Notes: generated from the sequence alone by a model not told the origin. A stretch of DNA of 64,000 nucleotides from Siphonodentalium dalli (GCA_032622095.1 CP136068.1:151431151-151495150), one strand, 5' to 3'; positions 1 through 10,475 are shown, counted from the stretch's first letter. A program made the numbers and translations.

Positions 1-282
1 ACTATCATTGGTGACAAGGAAGAATGTTGTCTATTTGGCACAGGCATGACAGTTCAGAATTTGTTTTTTGAAATTACGACATAATTCATACAGAATTAGT
101 TAACTCAACCTCCGGAAACTCGCCGCTCAAACTCCCGGAAACGGATCACCTTTCATTCTGTCCCCCGGCTAAAGTTTTGTTAATTACCTTGACCAAGCCG
201 AGCATGTGCATATAACCAGTTTGATCCCATGGAGCCACAATCAGGCCATGGGACAACTGTATCTAATGGGAGGATGGCGGGA

Positions 283-385
283 ATGAATTATGTCAGGTGA
301 GTATTATTTATTCATAAAATTTGGACTTGTATCCAAATCTACTAATTTTATTTTTTAAATTAGCCACTCACCTGACATAATTCAT
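283..385. repeat. Perfect 20-bp inverted repeat (hairpin)
   Basis: ATGAATTATGTCAGGTGAGT at 283-302 is matched exactly by its reverse complement at 366-385, with an AT-rich 63-base loop. This is a small foldback, perhaps a miniature-element relic. No target duplication is clear. Confidence 0.7.
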
Positions 386-559
386 GCAGAATTATGCTGA
401 CTCCATAGCTGCTCTGTGTTGCTCTGGTCGGATGATATTGTCCCATGGTTTTTCTATGAAATGTTATTTCATTATATACGTCATTACATTATATGCAGAA
501 CACTATTTACATGTCATAACCAACCACAACTTCCCTTCACAGCAAATTTGCTGGGGAAT

Positions 560-1250
560 CTAACCAATTCTTAGTACTTCAGTGCCAACATCCTTCAAGT
601 AGTACCTTATAGAGGTAGATGATTGTTCCTAATCAGCACTCTCCAGAATGTCTCTCATTCCTGCTCCATTGAAGAGTGCTCAAGAAGATCCAATCGAAAG
701 TATGGAATGAGCAGTAATGTTGCTGCTATATAGTTTGTGACGAGACCGGTGTCGATTAATGGTTAAAAACATTTTTGTATTATTTTCACCCATGTTGTTT
801 CTGACTGCTTTTATTTGATCCACATACATCAAAAGAGCCAGTTTCGGATCCACGCTAACATCTTCCTCATAAGAAGGTACCAAAATTTAAAGACTTTGAA
901 GAGAAATTCTGTCCTGCTTAGAAAGGCCATTACAGAAAAAAAGTAATACCCTAGCTGCCCTTGAACTTTCATATTTGTGCTACCCAACTGATGACTTAGT
1001 AAATCACTACAGCTTCAAAAAGTGGTAATGGCATCAAGACATACTGTCTTCAACGTAAGATATTTCAAACTAGCCAAGTCTACAGGTTCAAATGGAGGAT
1101 TCTTCAACATGTCCAAAACTTTTGGAAGATCCCAAGCTGGTACCAGTCTTCATTTTGGAGGCCTTGAATTAAACATACCATTCAACATTCGATTAATGTG
1201 TGGTTGACAAATGTGACCGATCATCATTTATTTTGATATCTAGAGCATAA
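560..1250 (-). pseudogene. Degenerate DIRS-like tyrosine recombinase
   Basis: Reading the minus strand from about 1250 down to 560 gives broken but recognisable tyrosine recombinase of the DIRS/Ngaro type. In order: HINRMLNGMFN, then PAWDLPKVLDMLKNPPFEP and LASLKYLTLKTVCLDAIT (about 1190-1030), then the run with VDPKLALLMYVDQI (about 860-800), then AHSILSIGSS (about 720-690), then MRDILESAD and RYYLKD (about 640-590). Known family members have an HSTR-type H-x-x-R box before DILxxADW and a catalytic Tyr. Here the His remains, the Arg is replaced, the Trp after AD is a TAG stop, and the Tyr-containing RYY is still present. In-frame stops and frameshifts make it inactive. It would integrate a circular DNA intermediate. 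It lies last in the order gag, RT, recombinase, all on the minus strand. The family call is from remembered motifs. Confidence 0.75.
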
Positions 1251-2515
1251 AACCTTTCAAAATGAACTGATTGTAGTCATAGTTGCCTCAGATCAAGTGA
1301 TAAAACACGAATATTTTACTTTTATCATAAGAATCCATGGTGGTATACCATGAACTAAATTTATTAAAACACAAAGGATACAATAGACTATCTTAAATAA
1401 ATTCTAAACTTGACCAAAAGTGCCTACATTCACTGTGACAGAGACTGCGTTTATACCTGGAAATTATATTTGGTTGAATTCACGAAGGCCACATCTACGA
1501 GAAACTTACTACGTTTTATTCAACCGCATCACCGCATTTACTCCTTCTCCCTAATGTTACACATAACTGCTGCTCTCAGAACTACAATTAACAATATTGC
1601 GTGAATGTTCAACATTGAAATAACATCTTAACAATGATCACCTGATATTTAACACGATTACGTGGGTGTTAATGGTAAGATATTTTCAAACAAAAATATA
1701 CTGCAAACTAATAGTGTGCATTGCGTTGTAGCATATTCCAGTTGTAAACTGGTGACTGAAGTACTTTGATCAAAATTGTCTAATAAGAAACCCGTTTGGT
1801 AGCAGCATGAACATTAGTCTTACATACAATGTACAGTCTCATTTATCTGGTAGGTTGCAGTGCTAATCTATTGAAGATATGAGTGTTTCTTTACAGTATA
1901 ATAAGCATTGCGACATTTGTGTATGGTTTATTATCACCGGGAGTGTTGACAATTCGGGAAATATAACTAGTATTTATACCGCTAGAGTATGCACTTATAT
2001 TTTGGCATTACGTTCAATAATTAACCATCATGCCGAATGAAACTACCATGCAATGTGAGGCGAAATATTAGTTTGTGCGTTTCATGCCCGAAATTATTAT
2101 TTTTGGCCCGACAGTTGGATGTTGGATAAGCAGAACACCCAAACTTTAAAGACGTGAAATATTGGGGGCGGGGGTTTGACTTTCAGTGCATTGGCCGATA
2201 AATCCTTCAGATGGATCTGTTTTAATGGTGTGTTTACCTTTAATGATATTTAACAACCGACTTGTATATTACCAGTACTTATTTCCACTCCTATGTGGTT
2301 ATCCTATATATTGCTTTCTTCGTGGTATGGCTTGGAGTTGCGGCCATTTTGACAGCCATTTCATGGCCAAGATTGTATCATTTCTGTCCATGTCACTCTA
2401 TTCGCTCCCATACTCTAATTTAACACAAACTCATATAAAGGCGTAATTCCGAGGCAACAATATATTGTACATGTATAATGATTTATTTCAAGAACTGATG
2501 TAGTATAGACAATCA
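1251..2515 (-). other. Unreadable interior of the DIRS-like element
   Basis: Between the RT and recombinase remnants I see no readable domain. RNase H and, in DIRS proper, a methyltransferase would be expected here. The DNA is AT-rich with only short frames on both strands. Confidence 0.35.
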
Positions 2516-2518
2516 TGT

Positions 2519-3340
2519 TGGACGCCATCATGGATAACAAAGTTTCCACAAGGCGGATTCTTGCGGATTTTGGATATGTTGTTCCTGAGGCTTTTCCGCG
2601 TCGAATAATACCAAAATCAGCTTGTATCCAATTTCTTCCGGGTTGATTCCCAAATAAAAAATAAAACCCAGGTTTATAATTGTTTCCATGAACATCTCCC
2701 TGTCTTGCAATTTAGACAAAACCAGTCAGCTATATTAACGGCTAGATGTAGACCCCTCTGGCATAAGTACATGGTTACATTCGCGACAACTTTGCATATA
2801 TGCGAGGGGGTGTTCTGGCACCAAAACATATTGAACACCGCCCACGCTGAATCTGAATATTTCTTGTGGTCTTCCTACAAATTTACATGGAGATATGCAT
2901 CCTGTATGTCTGGTGAAACCCCGATCTCCTTTTTGTACTAAGAACAAAGACCTTTTTTAGAGTATCTATCTTGAAGTGATCATTCAGAATGGAAATGGTT
3001 CAGAGGTTTTAGATTTGTGATAGGACGAAAACTGTCATGTGGCTTTGGTTCCAGGAAAAGCGTACTGTGAAAACCTTGATCCAATAAATGTTTTGGTTAG
3101 AAGTTAGAAGTCTTCAAATTTTGTTTTTGAGATACTTGATCTCTGTTTTTTTCAATTGAGTTTCTTTCACACCCTGGAAAGGTGGAAAATGAAGAAAATT
3201 GATTTGATAACCATTTCGAATGACATCTATTGTCCATCTCTCAGCTTTAATATTTTCCCATATTCGGAAACAGATGTTTGATTAACATTATGTACATTTC
3301 TTACCTTTAACGAGTCATCTGCAATGTGATTTTCCTCTGG
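2519..3340 (-). pseudogene. Degenerate DIRS-like reverse transcriptase
   Basis: The minus strand contains a decayed reverse transcriptase. Signals run from about 3270 downwards: W-x-x-D-V-I-R-N-G-Y-x-I (the entry motif of DIRS RTs), FLEPKPHDSFRPITNLKPLN (about 3070-3010), VQKGDRGF (about 2940), FRFSVGGVQYVLVPEHPLAY (about 2860-2790), and a tail with LGFIFYLGINPEEIGYK (about 2670-2610). Where the family has a YIDDW-type catalytic box, the minus strand at about 2719-2740 reads VNIADW, so one catalytic Asp appears lost. At least three frame changes and several stops break it. In DIRS/Ngaro elements this enzyme copies the element RNA. Together with the recombinase below it and gag-like frames above it, it identifies the class; the exact clade cannot be told by eye. 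Confidence 0.75.
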
Positions 3341-3613
3341 TACAAACCACTGTCATATCGTTCACCTCATCGTAAGAGAACCCTCCTTGTCCAGCAGTTT
3401 TGGTATTTCCTCTGCCACGAAAAGAATCCTATGGAACTATTTTTGGAATTCGAAAAAGTTTAAACTCAACTGATTCTGATGTGGCGGTTGGTCCCGGCCA
3501 TTCCTAAATGATTCCACACTAGCTATCCGGCAAGTAACAGTTCTTGTAACTGGGTGGTCCTTGAGAGGATTTGTCTGTTAAATTTCTCTTAGAACATTCA
3601 CAACTTTACTTTT

Positions 3614-4375
3614 ATCTTTTTGTCCCCCGAAAAAAATATTTCGGGGGACTATTAAAATAGCCGGTGTCCGTCGAGCCGTCCGTCCGTGCATCCGGAAATG
3701 GTTTCAGGATGATAACTTTAGTTTCGGTTATTAGATCAAAAGCAAATTTCATAGGTGAGTTTATCAGACCAAAATACAGGTCAAGTTCGAATATGGGTTT
3801 TCTCCGCCCATTTTTGCTAGAGTTATGGCCCTTTTTTTACTTAGAATCTTGTAATTTTCTGGTTTCCGGATGATAACTTCAGTTTGTGTGATCATATCTG
3901 AACCAAATTTGGTATGTGAGTTTATCAGCCCTATGTACAGGTCAAGTTCGAATATGGGTATGCTCCGCCCATATTTGCAAGAGTTGTGGCCCTTTTTCGA
4001 CTTGTTTTACATAGAAAATTTCTCACTTTTTCGGTTTCCGGATGATATCTCAAGTTTGGATCCTTTAATTGCAAATACCGTTTTTATGTGGATCAGTCAT
4101 ATCAAGATACAGGTCATGTTCGAATTTGAGTTTGATCCGATGATTTTTCTCTGAGTTATGGGCTTTTCGACTTAGAAAATTCAATTTTTCTTGTAATTTT
4201 CTTCATTTTGTGCCAATTTGAGGTTATATTTTGACTTTAAGAGTTTTTTTTAAGATTTGGTTATTTGTATGCATGTCAGTAATGAGACAATGCACAAGTG
4301 TCTTATCCATATAGTATACTTCTCCAAAGCCTCCGCTCCAAATGAAGCCACTGGTTTGGGGGACACTGTGGCCGA
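3614..4375 (+). repeat. Dispersed repeat with CGGGGGAC hairpin and three ~180-bp degenerate units
   Basis: It starts with a hairpin, GTCCCCCGAAA...TTTCGGGGGAC at 3623-3650, followed by CCGTCCGTCCGTGCATCCGG. Three diverged tandem units follow (about 3684-3860, 3867-4025, 4037-4175), sharing GATAACTTYAGTTT, ACAGGTCAAGTTCGAATATG and AGAGTTATGGCCCTTTTT. The right end near 4360-4372 again reads TTTGGGGGACA. The open frames here are artefacts of the repeat. It sits between the gag-like and RT parts of the DIRS-like element, so it looks like a later insertion. A second, shorter, minus-oriented copy lies at 44.88-45.03 kb. Confidence 0.65.
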
Positions 4376-4409
4376 GCGGCCTTTTATTTCGCTCTAAAAA
4401 CTTTCAAGC

Positions 4410-4655
4410 TGATCCCCGAATAACCCATCTGACATTAACAGTAAATTTGCTAATTCCTTAGGATCTTCTGGCTTATACAAATTTCATTCGCTGATTGCTA
4501 TTTGCCGATGAATCAAATGATGCATGGCCCATGCATGGCCTAATTGATCTAACACTTTAGTCTACATCGAAACAATTTTCCTAATTTGTTGTTAATCGAT
4601 CCAAGTCAATCACCTCAGCTTGAACACCTTCCATGAGGGATGCCAAGGCTTGTTG
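4410..4655 (-). pseudogene. Gag-like remnant of the DIRS-like element, 3' part
   Basis: The minus strand reads QALASLMEGVQAEVIDLDRL from 4655 downward and, after a frame change, a run with LDQLGHAWAMHHLIHR and then PEDPKELANLLLMSDGLFGD near 4440-4480. The second block resembles the LFG-type motif I recall from DIRS/Ngaro gag proteins. In-frame stops are present. Removing the inserted element at 4661-5812 would bring this part next to the same-strand frame at 5813-6042, and the reading continues across that join. Gag identity rests on position and weak motif similarity. Confidence 0.5.
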
Positions 4656-4660
4656 TATAT

Positions 4661-5812
4661 CAGGGTTCGTACAGGATTTTCACAATTTGATTTAAGTACT
4701 ATTCAAGGACTATCTCGGTCGAATTCAAGGACTTGTCCCCTATAAAAGATGACAATTCCAACAGGTTATAAAATTCCCCATATAGCATCCTTTCATTACA
4801 AATGTTAATATGTAGTAAGATACAGGCTTTTTAGCTTTATTGTAACCTAGCGTCCTCATCAATGTTGTTCTAATTATGTTAAAGTTTGAAATTACATAGA
4901 GAACTAAATAGAGTTCTAACAATATCAAGACTGCATATACGAGTCAACTAAAGTGAATGGACCAAAAATTTAAAAAAGCACGATCTCAAACAGAGTCAGA
5001 GCATTGTGGAATACCCTCCCTGACATATTTTAAACGTAATCAAATGAGGTTCACTGATTGTACAGTCACATCTTTACACATTCACTTGAACCTATATTAA
5101 TATTATTAAATTATACTTGGATATAAATTTATATTTTATTGCTTTTTATGAGCATATCCCCAAAATACTATGTACACCATGTACCACCCCCCCCCCCCCA
5201 TTTTATTTTTGTCCCTACCCATTCCCCCGTTGTCATTTTGTAATATATAACTTGGATTATCAAATAAAATCGCTTGAGTTCATGTTTGAAAGAAAGTTAC
5301 TATCACGGAATTAGGAGACTTCACATACCATACCACGTGGGTTCGGCGTTGTTACAACAGTCATCATTGTATTTATACATTGCACAGTTATGCCATAGAT
5401 TTTGGACAATGGTGGGCTATTTGTCTTCTATAGTCATTGTCAAGATGGCTATAAATTTTTAAATCACCGCTGGACAATTTAGATATGTTTATCGGCCTGA
5501 TATAAAACACGGAAGCGGAACTATCCTGCTATTGAATATATAGTCAAAGGTTGGAATGTTGGATGAAACGAAGCACAACTGTTGTTTTGCCATTTTTTTT
5601 ACCTGTACCGAACGGATAGTTAATGTTATGTACAAAGCTTTTACAAGCGTAGGGGAGGAAACACGGGCGCGGTTCTGTACTTTCTCAATATTCAAGGAAT
5701 ATTCAAGGACTGTTAGTTGAATTCAAGTACTATTCAAGGTTCAAATCGGATTCAAGGACTATTCATTCCAAGGTCCGAAATTCAAGTACAATTCATTTCT
5801 GTGCGAACCCTG
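4661..5812. mobile_element. Nonautonomous hAT-like element, CAGGGTTCG termini
   Basis: The ends form a 14-bp terminal inverted repeat: CAGGGTTCGTACAG at 4661-4674 and CTGTGCGAACCCTG at 5799-5812, one mismatch. The 1152-bp unit holds only short frames, and TTCAAGGACTATTCA-like phrases occur near both ends. It is flanked by TATAT at 4656-4660 and 5813-5817. CAGGG ends suggest hAT, but hAT normally makes 8-bp duplications, so the superfamily is uncertain. It interrupts the gag-like frame of the DIRS-like element. Confidence 0.65.
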
Positions 5813-6042
5813 TATATAGACATTCACAGCTGTTCCCATCTGAGCAGTGCACTGACCACCATAAGCTGTAATTTCAATGAATTTGAATGGATTGGAAATA
5901 AACTGCTTTCCAGATCTGATTTGTGCAGACTTTCCATGTGTCCTTATCAAATGTATAAAGTCATCCAAAGAAGATATTTTCAAGAAATCCTTTGAAGACT
6001 CCGCAATTGGAAACTCTTCAAATAATTGTTCAGGAAAAGCAG
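5813..6042 (-). pseudogene. Gag-like remnant of the DIRS-like element, middle part
   Basis: An open minus-strand stretch of about 76 codons contains FPEQLFEEFPIAESSKDF, SSLDDFIHLIRTHGKSA and ITAYGGQCTAQMGTAVNVY. It is bounded above by a TTAA-flanked miniature element (6047-6289) and below by the hAT-like insertion (4661-5812). Past the miniature element the same strand continues at about 6296-6356 with TEIKCMKCLCIVK, so the original frame ran across both insertions. Function as gag is inferred from order and strand. It could be another element-encoded protein. Confidence 0.45.
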
Positions 6043-6046
6043 TTAA

Positions 6047-6289
6047 CCCTTTGAGTGCCAGGTCCGATTTTTGTATCAACCCATATACCCTGTGCCAATG
6101 CATTCTCTTATATATGCGAGTCGACCATAGGTCGCCTCGCATATATAAGAGAATGCATTGGCTTAACAATTTTTTATTTTTATTTTTTTTTTACAATTTT
6201 TTACAATTTTAATATATTTTATTATATTCTTTAACAGACTTATTGTGTAGGTTTAGGGCCGATAATATCGGCCCCTGGCACTCAAAGGG
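6047..6289. mobile_element. MITE type B, CCCTTTGAGTGCCAGG termini, with hairpin cassette
   Basis: Terminal inverted repeats CCCTTTGAGTGCCAGG (6047-6062) and CCTGGCACTCAAAGGG (6274-6289) bound a 243-bp AT-rich unit. TTAA precedes it at 6043-6046 and TTTTAA follows, consistent with piggyBac-type TTAA targeting though the right side has two extra T. Inside is the 67-bp hairpin at 6095-6161. It is inserted in the gag-like frame of the DIRS-like element. Confidence 0.65.
6095..6161. repeat. 67-bp hairpin cassette, copy 1
   Basis: 26-bp arms (CCAATGCATTCTCTT... and its complement ...AAGAGAATGCATTGG) flank a 15-base centre that is itself CGACC-ATA-GGTCG, with one conserved T/C mismatch at the junction. 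The palindrome is near perfect to a 3-base loop. The same cassette occurs at 8102, 8249, 13186, 34900 and 35037, with variants at 8886, 13475, 18413 and 18557. Confidence 0.85.
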
Positions 6290-6479
6290 TTTTAAAGATG
6301 TTGGCTCTTTACTATGCAAAGACACTTCATGCACTTGATTTCTGTGCCTTGTCTAATTAAGGTCAGTCCACTGACACATTCAGGCTGCTTAGGTTGGTTG
6401 GGGTTTATCATCATTATCACTCCATTGCATGTAGAAATCACTGACCCCCGAAAAGCAACTGACAAACTGACCCAGATAC

Positions 6480-6650
6480 ACAAATCTGGTTACCCTCCTT
6501 TTGTGTGGATCACATGTCCGCGCTTGTCGGGTTCGAAACCAGCTTCGCCAGTGCTGAACGGCCTATGATGTCATAATGCACTCAACTGACTGGGCCCCTC
6601 AGTTGTATGTTGTTGTTGGGATATCTTCAGACCAGTGGGAAAAGACACAT
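6480..6650 (+). repeat. Possible tRNA-derived SINE fragment
   Basis: GGGTTCGAAACC at about 6528-6539 matches the B-box consensus of a Pol III promoter. I could not assign a convincing A box upstream, and no tRNA cloverleaf can be drawn around it. A short TTG-rich tail (TTGTTGTTGGG) lies at about 6610. SINE is one reading; chance is another. Confidence 0.2.
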
Positions 6651-7851
6651 ACCCACTGTAAAACAATATAAGGTATTTAATACTCAGACATTTCAACTTT
6701 CTGAGTTTCTAATCCATTGGATGTTGCCAGGGTCAGTGTGCAGGCGCTCTATGTATATTTAGTTATAACATCACTAAATCACGCATGGAATTACGTAATT
6801 ATTTTTCCACTACTGATTACACGACATTTATGTATTCACAACTATTTTTACGTTACATGTTCAAAGGGGTAATTTCAATAGACCTACAGCAAAATTTAAA
6901 ACTTGGAATAGGATACTTTCAACCTAGTGTTATTTTTCATGTAGTCTGAACATATATTTGAATAGTATGTAATTGAATTAAATCGAAGCAGCTCCCTCGA
7001 AGCCAATATCACCCTAAACATTATCCAATACTTATTTCAGATTCGAAGTATTATCTTAATGAAGTAATTCTAAAGGAACTGACAAAAGAATTCCAAGAGG
7101 AGTGGGAAGTGGAAGATATGGACCAGAGTTAGATGTTGTGTTCATCCAGGTTCAGCAATTCACTACTGCAATCCCCTTTCCAAAAAAAAAGATGTATTAC
7201 ACTATTATATTTGCTCAATGTAACTGTATATAGCCTTCGATGTGGGTACATGTGATATATTAACATAGAAGTCTTTAAAATCATTATCAAGAAACACATG
7301 AAAAAATAGATACACTGTGTTCTTATCTCGCAGAAAACAAAAGAAATAAACATACATGTAATAAATTCTTTTATCACATAATTTGCCCATAAAAGCAGTT
7401 TCATAATTATCGATAAGAGACACGTTTAATATCAGCGCGTGCGATGACGTCACATCGTTCTTCAAATGACTTGCGATCGCTGCGATTTTTATCGTTGTTT
7501 TCGTAATTTATCAACCTCGTCCACTAAATTCTATTTGAGCCTCGGTAAACCTCGGCTCAAATCGAATTTAGTGAACTCGGTTGATAAATTCCTTATAAAA
7601 TAGAAACTCATGTGAGATCCTCTATATTTGAATTCTTTCCAGGAAAAATGCCAATGATCATCTCTGATGAAGAGTTTACATGCTTTCGTTTAAAAAACAG
7701 TGTGTAATGAATGGTATTCTGAATTATTGTTGTTTATACTTGTTTTCAATGTAAAACTGCATCGATGCTTTTCTGGATGTTTGTAATGCATCTGACATAT
7801 GAATGATTGTGATTGCAAGTTATTTCTTTTTTCTCTAGCCTGAAAATTGCC
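6651..7851. other. Gene-free stretch with one inverted repeat
   Basis: I see no convincing coding sequence or motif. The only structure is a foldback at 7506-7591: AATTTATCAACC, CTAAATTC and TTTGAGCC on the left are matched by GGCTCAAAT, GAATTTAG and GGTTGATAAATT on the right. Confidence 0.5.
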
Positions 7852-7947
7852 TTAAGAAGGCACACCATTTGTGAGTTTTCAAAAAATCTCAATTTCAAAC
7901 TATCAGTTTGAAGGAAAAAATCATTATCCCTTATAGCAAATATATGC
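7852..7947. repeat. 96-bp direct repeat, left copy
   Basis: The unit beginning TTAAGAAGGCACACCATTTG and ending in TATGC is repeated at 8343-8438 with few changes. The two copies were tandem before the MITE at 7952-8342 inserted at the TTAA between them. Confidence 0.8.
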
Positions 7948-7951
7948 TTAA

Positions 7952-8342
7952 CCCTTTACCCAACAAACCGGCCAAAACCGGCCAAATAAAGCTTCAACAG
8001 CCTAAAATATCTTCGGTCTGTCTCAATAAAACCATACAAATATGGATATCATTGGAACCGGCTCATTGACCACATTGTGATGGTTACAGTTATGCCCTGT
8101 GCCAATGCATTCTCTTATATATGCGAGTCGACCATAGGTCGCCTCGCATATATAAGAGAATGCATTGGCCTAAAAAAATCTTTTTTTAACACTTTTACCA
8201 TTTTTTTCTTACATTCTTTAACAATTTTATAATTTTTAATGTGTTAAGCCAATGCATTCTCTTATATATGCGAGGCGACCTATGGTCGACTCGCATATAT
8301 AAGAGAATGCATTGGCACAGGGCCCTTCTGTTGGGTAAAGGG
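7952..8342. mobile_element. MITE type A (piggyBac-like), TTAA-flanked, with two hairpins
   Basis: The terminal inverted repeat is CCCTTTACCCAACA (7952-7965) and TGTTGGGTAAAGGG (8329-8342). TTAA lies on both sides (7948-7951, 8343-8346). CCC ends and TTAA duplication are the known signature of piggyBac-type elements. The 391-bp unit has no coding capacity. Inside is a sub-unit with its own inverted ends, CCCTGTGCC at 8095 and GGCACAGGG to 8322, holding hairpin cassettes at 8102-8168 and 8249-8315 in opposite orientation around an AT-rich spacer. A second full copy in opposite orientation is at 34873-35253 and a truncated one at 18413-18762. Confidence 0.8.
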
Positions 8343-8438
8343 TTAAGAAGGCACACCATTTGTGAGTTTTCAAAAACTCTCAATTTCAAACTATCAGTTT
8401 GAAGGAAAAAATCATTATCCCTTATAACAAATGTATGC
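8343..8438. repeat. 96-bp direct repeat, right copy
   Basis: Second copy of the unit at 7852-7947. It begins with the TTAA that forms the right-hand target duplication of the MITE and is followed by another TTAA at 8439-8442. Confidence 0.8.
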
Positions 8439-8885
8439 TTAAGTACTATAACAACTACTCTTTACCCTAACAATATGAGAGATATTTTCCAACATTGTAA
8501 TAAAGTGGTTTTAAAAAAACATTTGCAGAAATATGTTTTTATCTTGTGAAGGACCAAAACAACATAAAACAACATAAATATTATTCAACCATGTTTTCAA
8601 TAATCTGGCAGATATAAACACTCAATACTGATTCACCTTTTCAGACATAATGTAGTTTTATGGTGATTTTTCCTAAAAAAAAAAAAAAAAATAGTTCTGC
8701 AAATGGCTGCCAAAAAAACTAAAATATGCAATGAAAAATGGTTGATTTAATTTCTCGCAGACAATCATGATTTCAGATGGTAGACTGAGCGCATTCAGTG
8801 TGGTTGTTGCAAATATTTCCTGTCAAACTCTCTATCGACCTACCTAAAAAAAACTCGGGCTTACAAGGTCAAGGTAAATATTAGG

Positions 8886-8953
8886 CCAATGTACTGTCTT
8901 ATATATGTGAGATTCCCTAATGGGAGACTCGCATATATAAGAGAATGCATTGG
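8886..8953. repeat. Variant hairpin cassette with a different inner palindrome
   Basis: The outer arms match the cassette family (CCAATGTACTGTCTTATATA / GAGAATGCATTGG), but the centre reads ATTCCC-TAA-TGGGAG instead of CGACC-ATA-GGTCG. The centre is thus replaced while still pairing. No CCCTTTACC ends surround it. Confidence 0.7.
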
Positions 8954-9219
8954 CACATGGTTTTTTGCAAAATATGAGGAAGCTGAAGTCATGGAAGGGT
9001 TAAGGAAGTTTGTCTAATTTGATGTCAAATCGGACAGTGGATCTTTAAGATCACAATTTAATTTACTAATACATGATGAGTGCTTTGTGATTTTTTTATG
9101 TATAATTATATACTGACAAGTTTTTTTTTACTTATTACTGTATATCTTGTATATATCTGTATATATGCCACATAATGAAGACGTATTATTTTTTTCTCAG
9201 ACTAAGTTAAAGATGAATC

Positions 9220-10010
9220 TCAAACTCTGCCTGATGGGAGCTATCAAATTTTTCAGAATTTAGTTGAAAAACATGGCCGCCAGTAGCCATTTTCAACTTA
9301 ATATTTAAATTTATTGGAGAAATGTTATGAACATTTATAGGTATGTTTAGGATCATTACTAGATGGGAGCTATCAAATTTGAATGATTTTTGGTAAAACA
9401 CATGGCCGCTGGGAATCATCTTGGACTGTGAATTGAATCCTTTGGCATGCCTTTCAACCAGGGACCAGCCTAGGGGGCGACGTGGGCGAAATAGTCGCCC
9501 TGTGTGGCCGCAAGTCTCCCTGAAATGACGTCAGGGAGAAGTGGATGTCTCCCTAAAAAAAAAAAAAAAAAAAATTTTTTTTATTTTTTTGTTAAATTTT
9601 AAATCTCCCTGAAGAATTGGTGACTGGATGATCTACAGCTCAGCTTAACACTTCCAGTTTATCCTCACCCATGTAGAAAATCTATTGTGGACAATAATAA
9701 CAGCTAAAACAATCAGTTCTAATGAATAGTTACTAGCGACAAATAGTCGCACTAACGCTCCACTTCTCCCTGGTAAGCCCTCACTTCTCCTTATTTTTCC
9801 AAGAGGGAGAAGTCACTTCTCTCTATATTTTTACCCTAGGCTGGTCCCTGCTTTCAACCAACATATTCCATGTGATTCATCCCATGGGAGCTATCAAATT
9901 TATTCACATTTTGTTTGAAGGTATGGCTGTTAGCGACCTTTTTGGATTGCACATTTGAACATCCGTCAACACAAAAAATGGCTGCTGGCAATCATATTGG
10001 ATTTTAGTCT
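9220..10010. repeat. Degenerate tandem units with GGGAGCTATCAAATTT and ATGGCCGCT
   Basis: The phrase GATGGGAGCTATCAAATTT recurs at about 9234, 9362 and 9884, each followed 25-40 bases later by an ATGGCCGC- or ATGGCTGTT-like phrase. A last ATGGCTGCTGGC is at 9977. The units are about 140 bp and diverged. The hAT MITE at 9459-9850 is inserted in the array. Confidence 0.55.
9459..9850. mobile_element. hAT-type MITE with 8-bp target duplication CTTTCAAC
   Basis: The terminal inverted repeat CAGGGACCAGCCTAGG (9459-9474) is answered by CCTAGGCTGGTCCCTG (9835-9850). CTTTCAAC occurs immediately outside at 9451-9458 and 9851-9858. CAGGG-type ends and a perfect 8-bp duplication are the known hAT signature. 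The 392-bp unit carries AGTCTCCCT/AGGGAGAAGT palindromic phrases near both ends and no coding frame. Confidence 0.9.
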
Positions 10011-10359
10011 TTGCATGATTTAATATTTTAGCAATGCCTACAATCATATGGCTCTCGGATTAACCTCTAGTAAATGTATTACATTTCAAATTTCCATATT
10101 CCTTATCGCTCCATGGCATTATCATTATTGGGCTACAGTGTCGTTGTCACTTTCACTTTATATATCCTGGACTATAAATTAGTAATTTTATAATAAGCTC
10201 AATAAATCATGGAATACTGTAAAATATTTAGTTTAACAATTCCAGTCAGTAATAATAGTATACATTGGAGCGGTCTTATTCATTTGGAGGGGTGTTGAGG
10301 TAATAAAGGCAGACATAAAACCAGATAATACAAGAGCACTATGATAGATATTTAATGGT

Positions 10360-10475
10360 GGGAAATGTTCAGATAATAAGTTCAACAAATGACATGGTCA
10401 TTTATTGAACTTATTATCTGAACATTTCCCTATGGTCGTTTGTGAACTTATTATCTGAACATTTCCTAAGGGAAC
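10360..10475. repeat. Foldback element (TTCAGATAATAAGTTCAAC family)
   Basis: GGGAAATGTTCAGATAATAA... at 10360 pairs with its complement ending ...GAACATTTCCC at 10430: 34-bp arms with one mismatch around ATG. A further half copy (TGAACTTATTATCTGAACAT) follows at about 10444-10463 and leads into TTCCTAAGGGAACTAC. Related copies are at 34711-34767 and 43804-43869, with partial copies near 50967 and 52316. Confidence 0.8.

Noticed and set aside
6528-6539. tRNA gene at GGTTCGAAACC
   Set aside because: No cloverleaf or A box fits; kept only as a low-confidence SINE hint.
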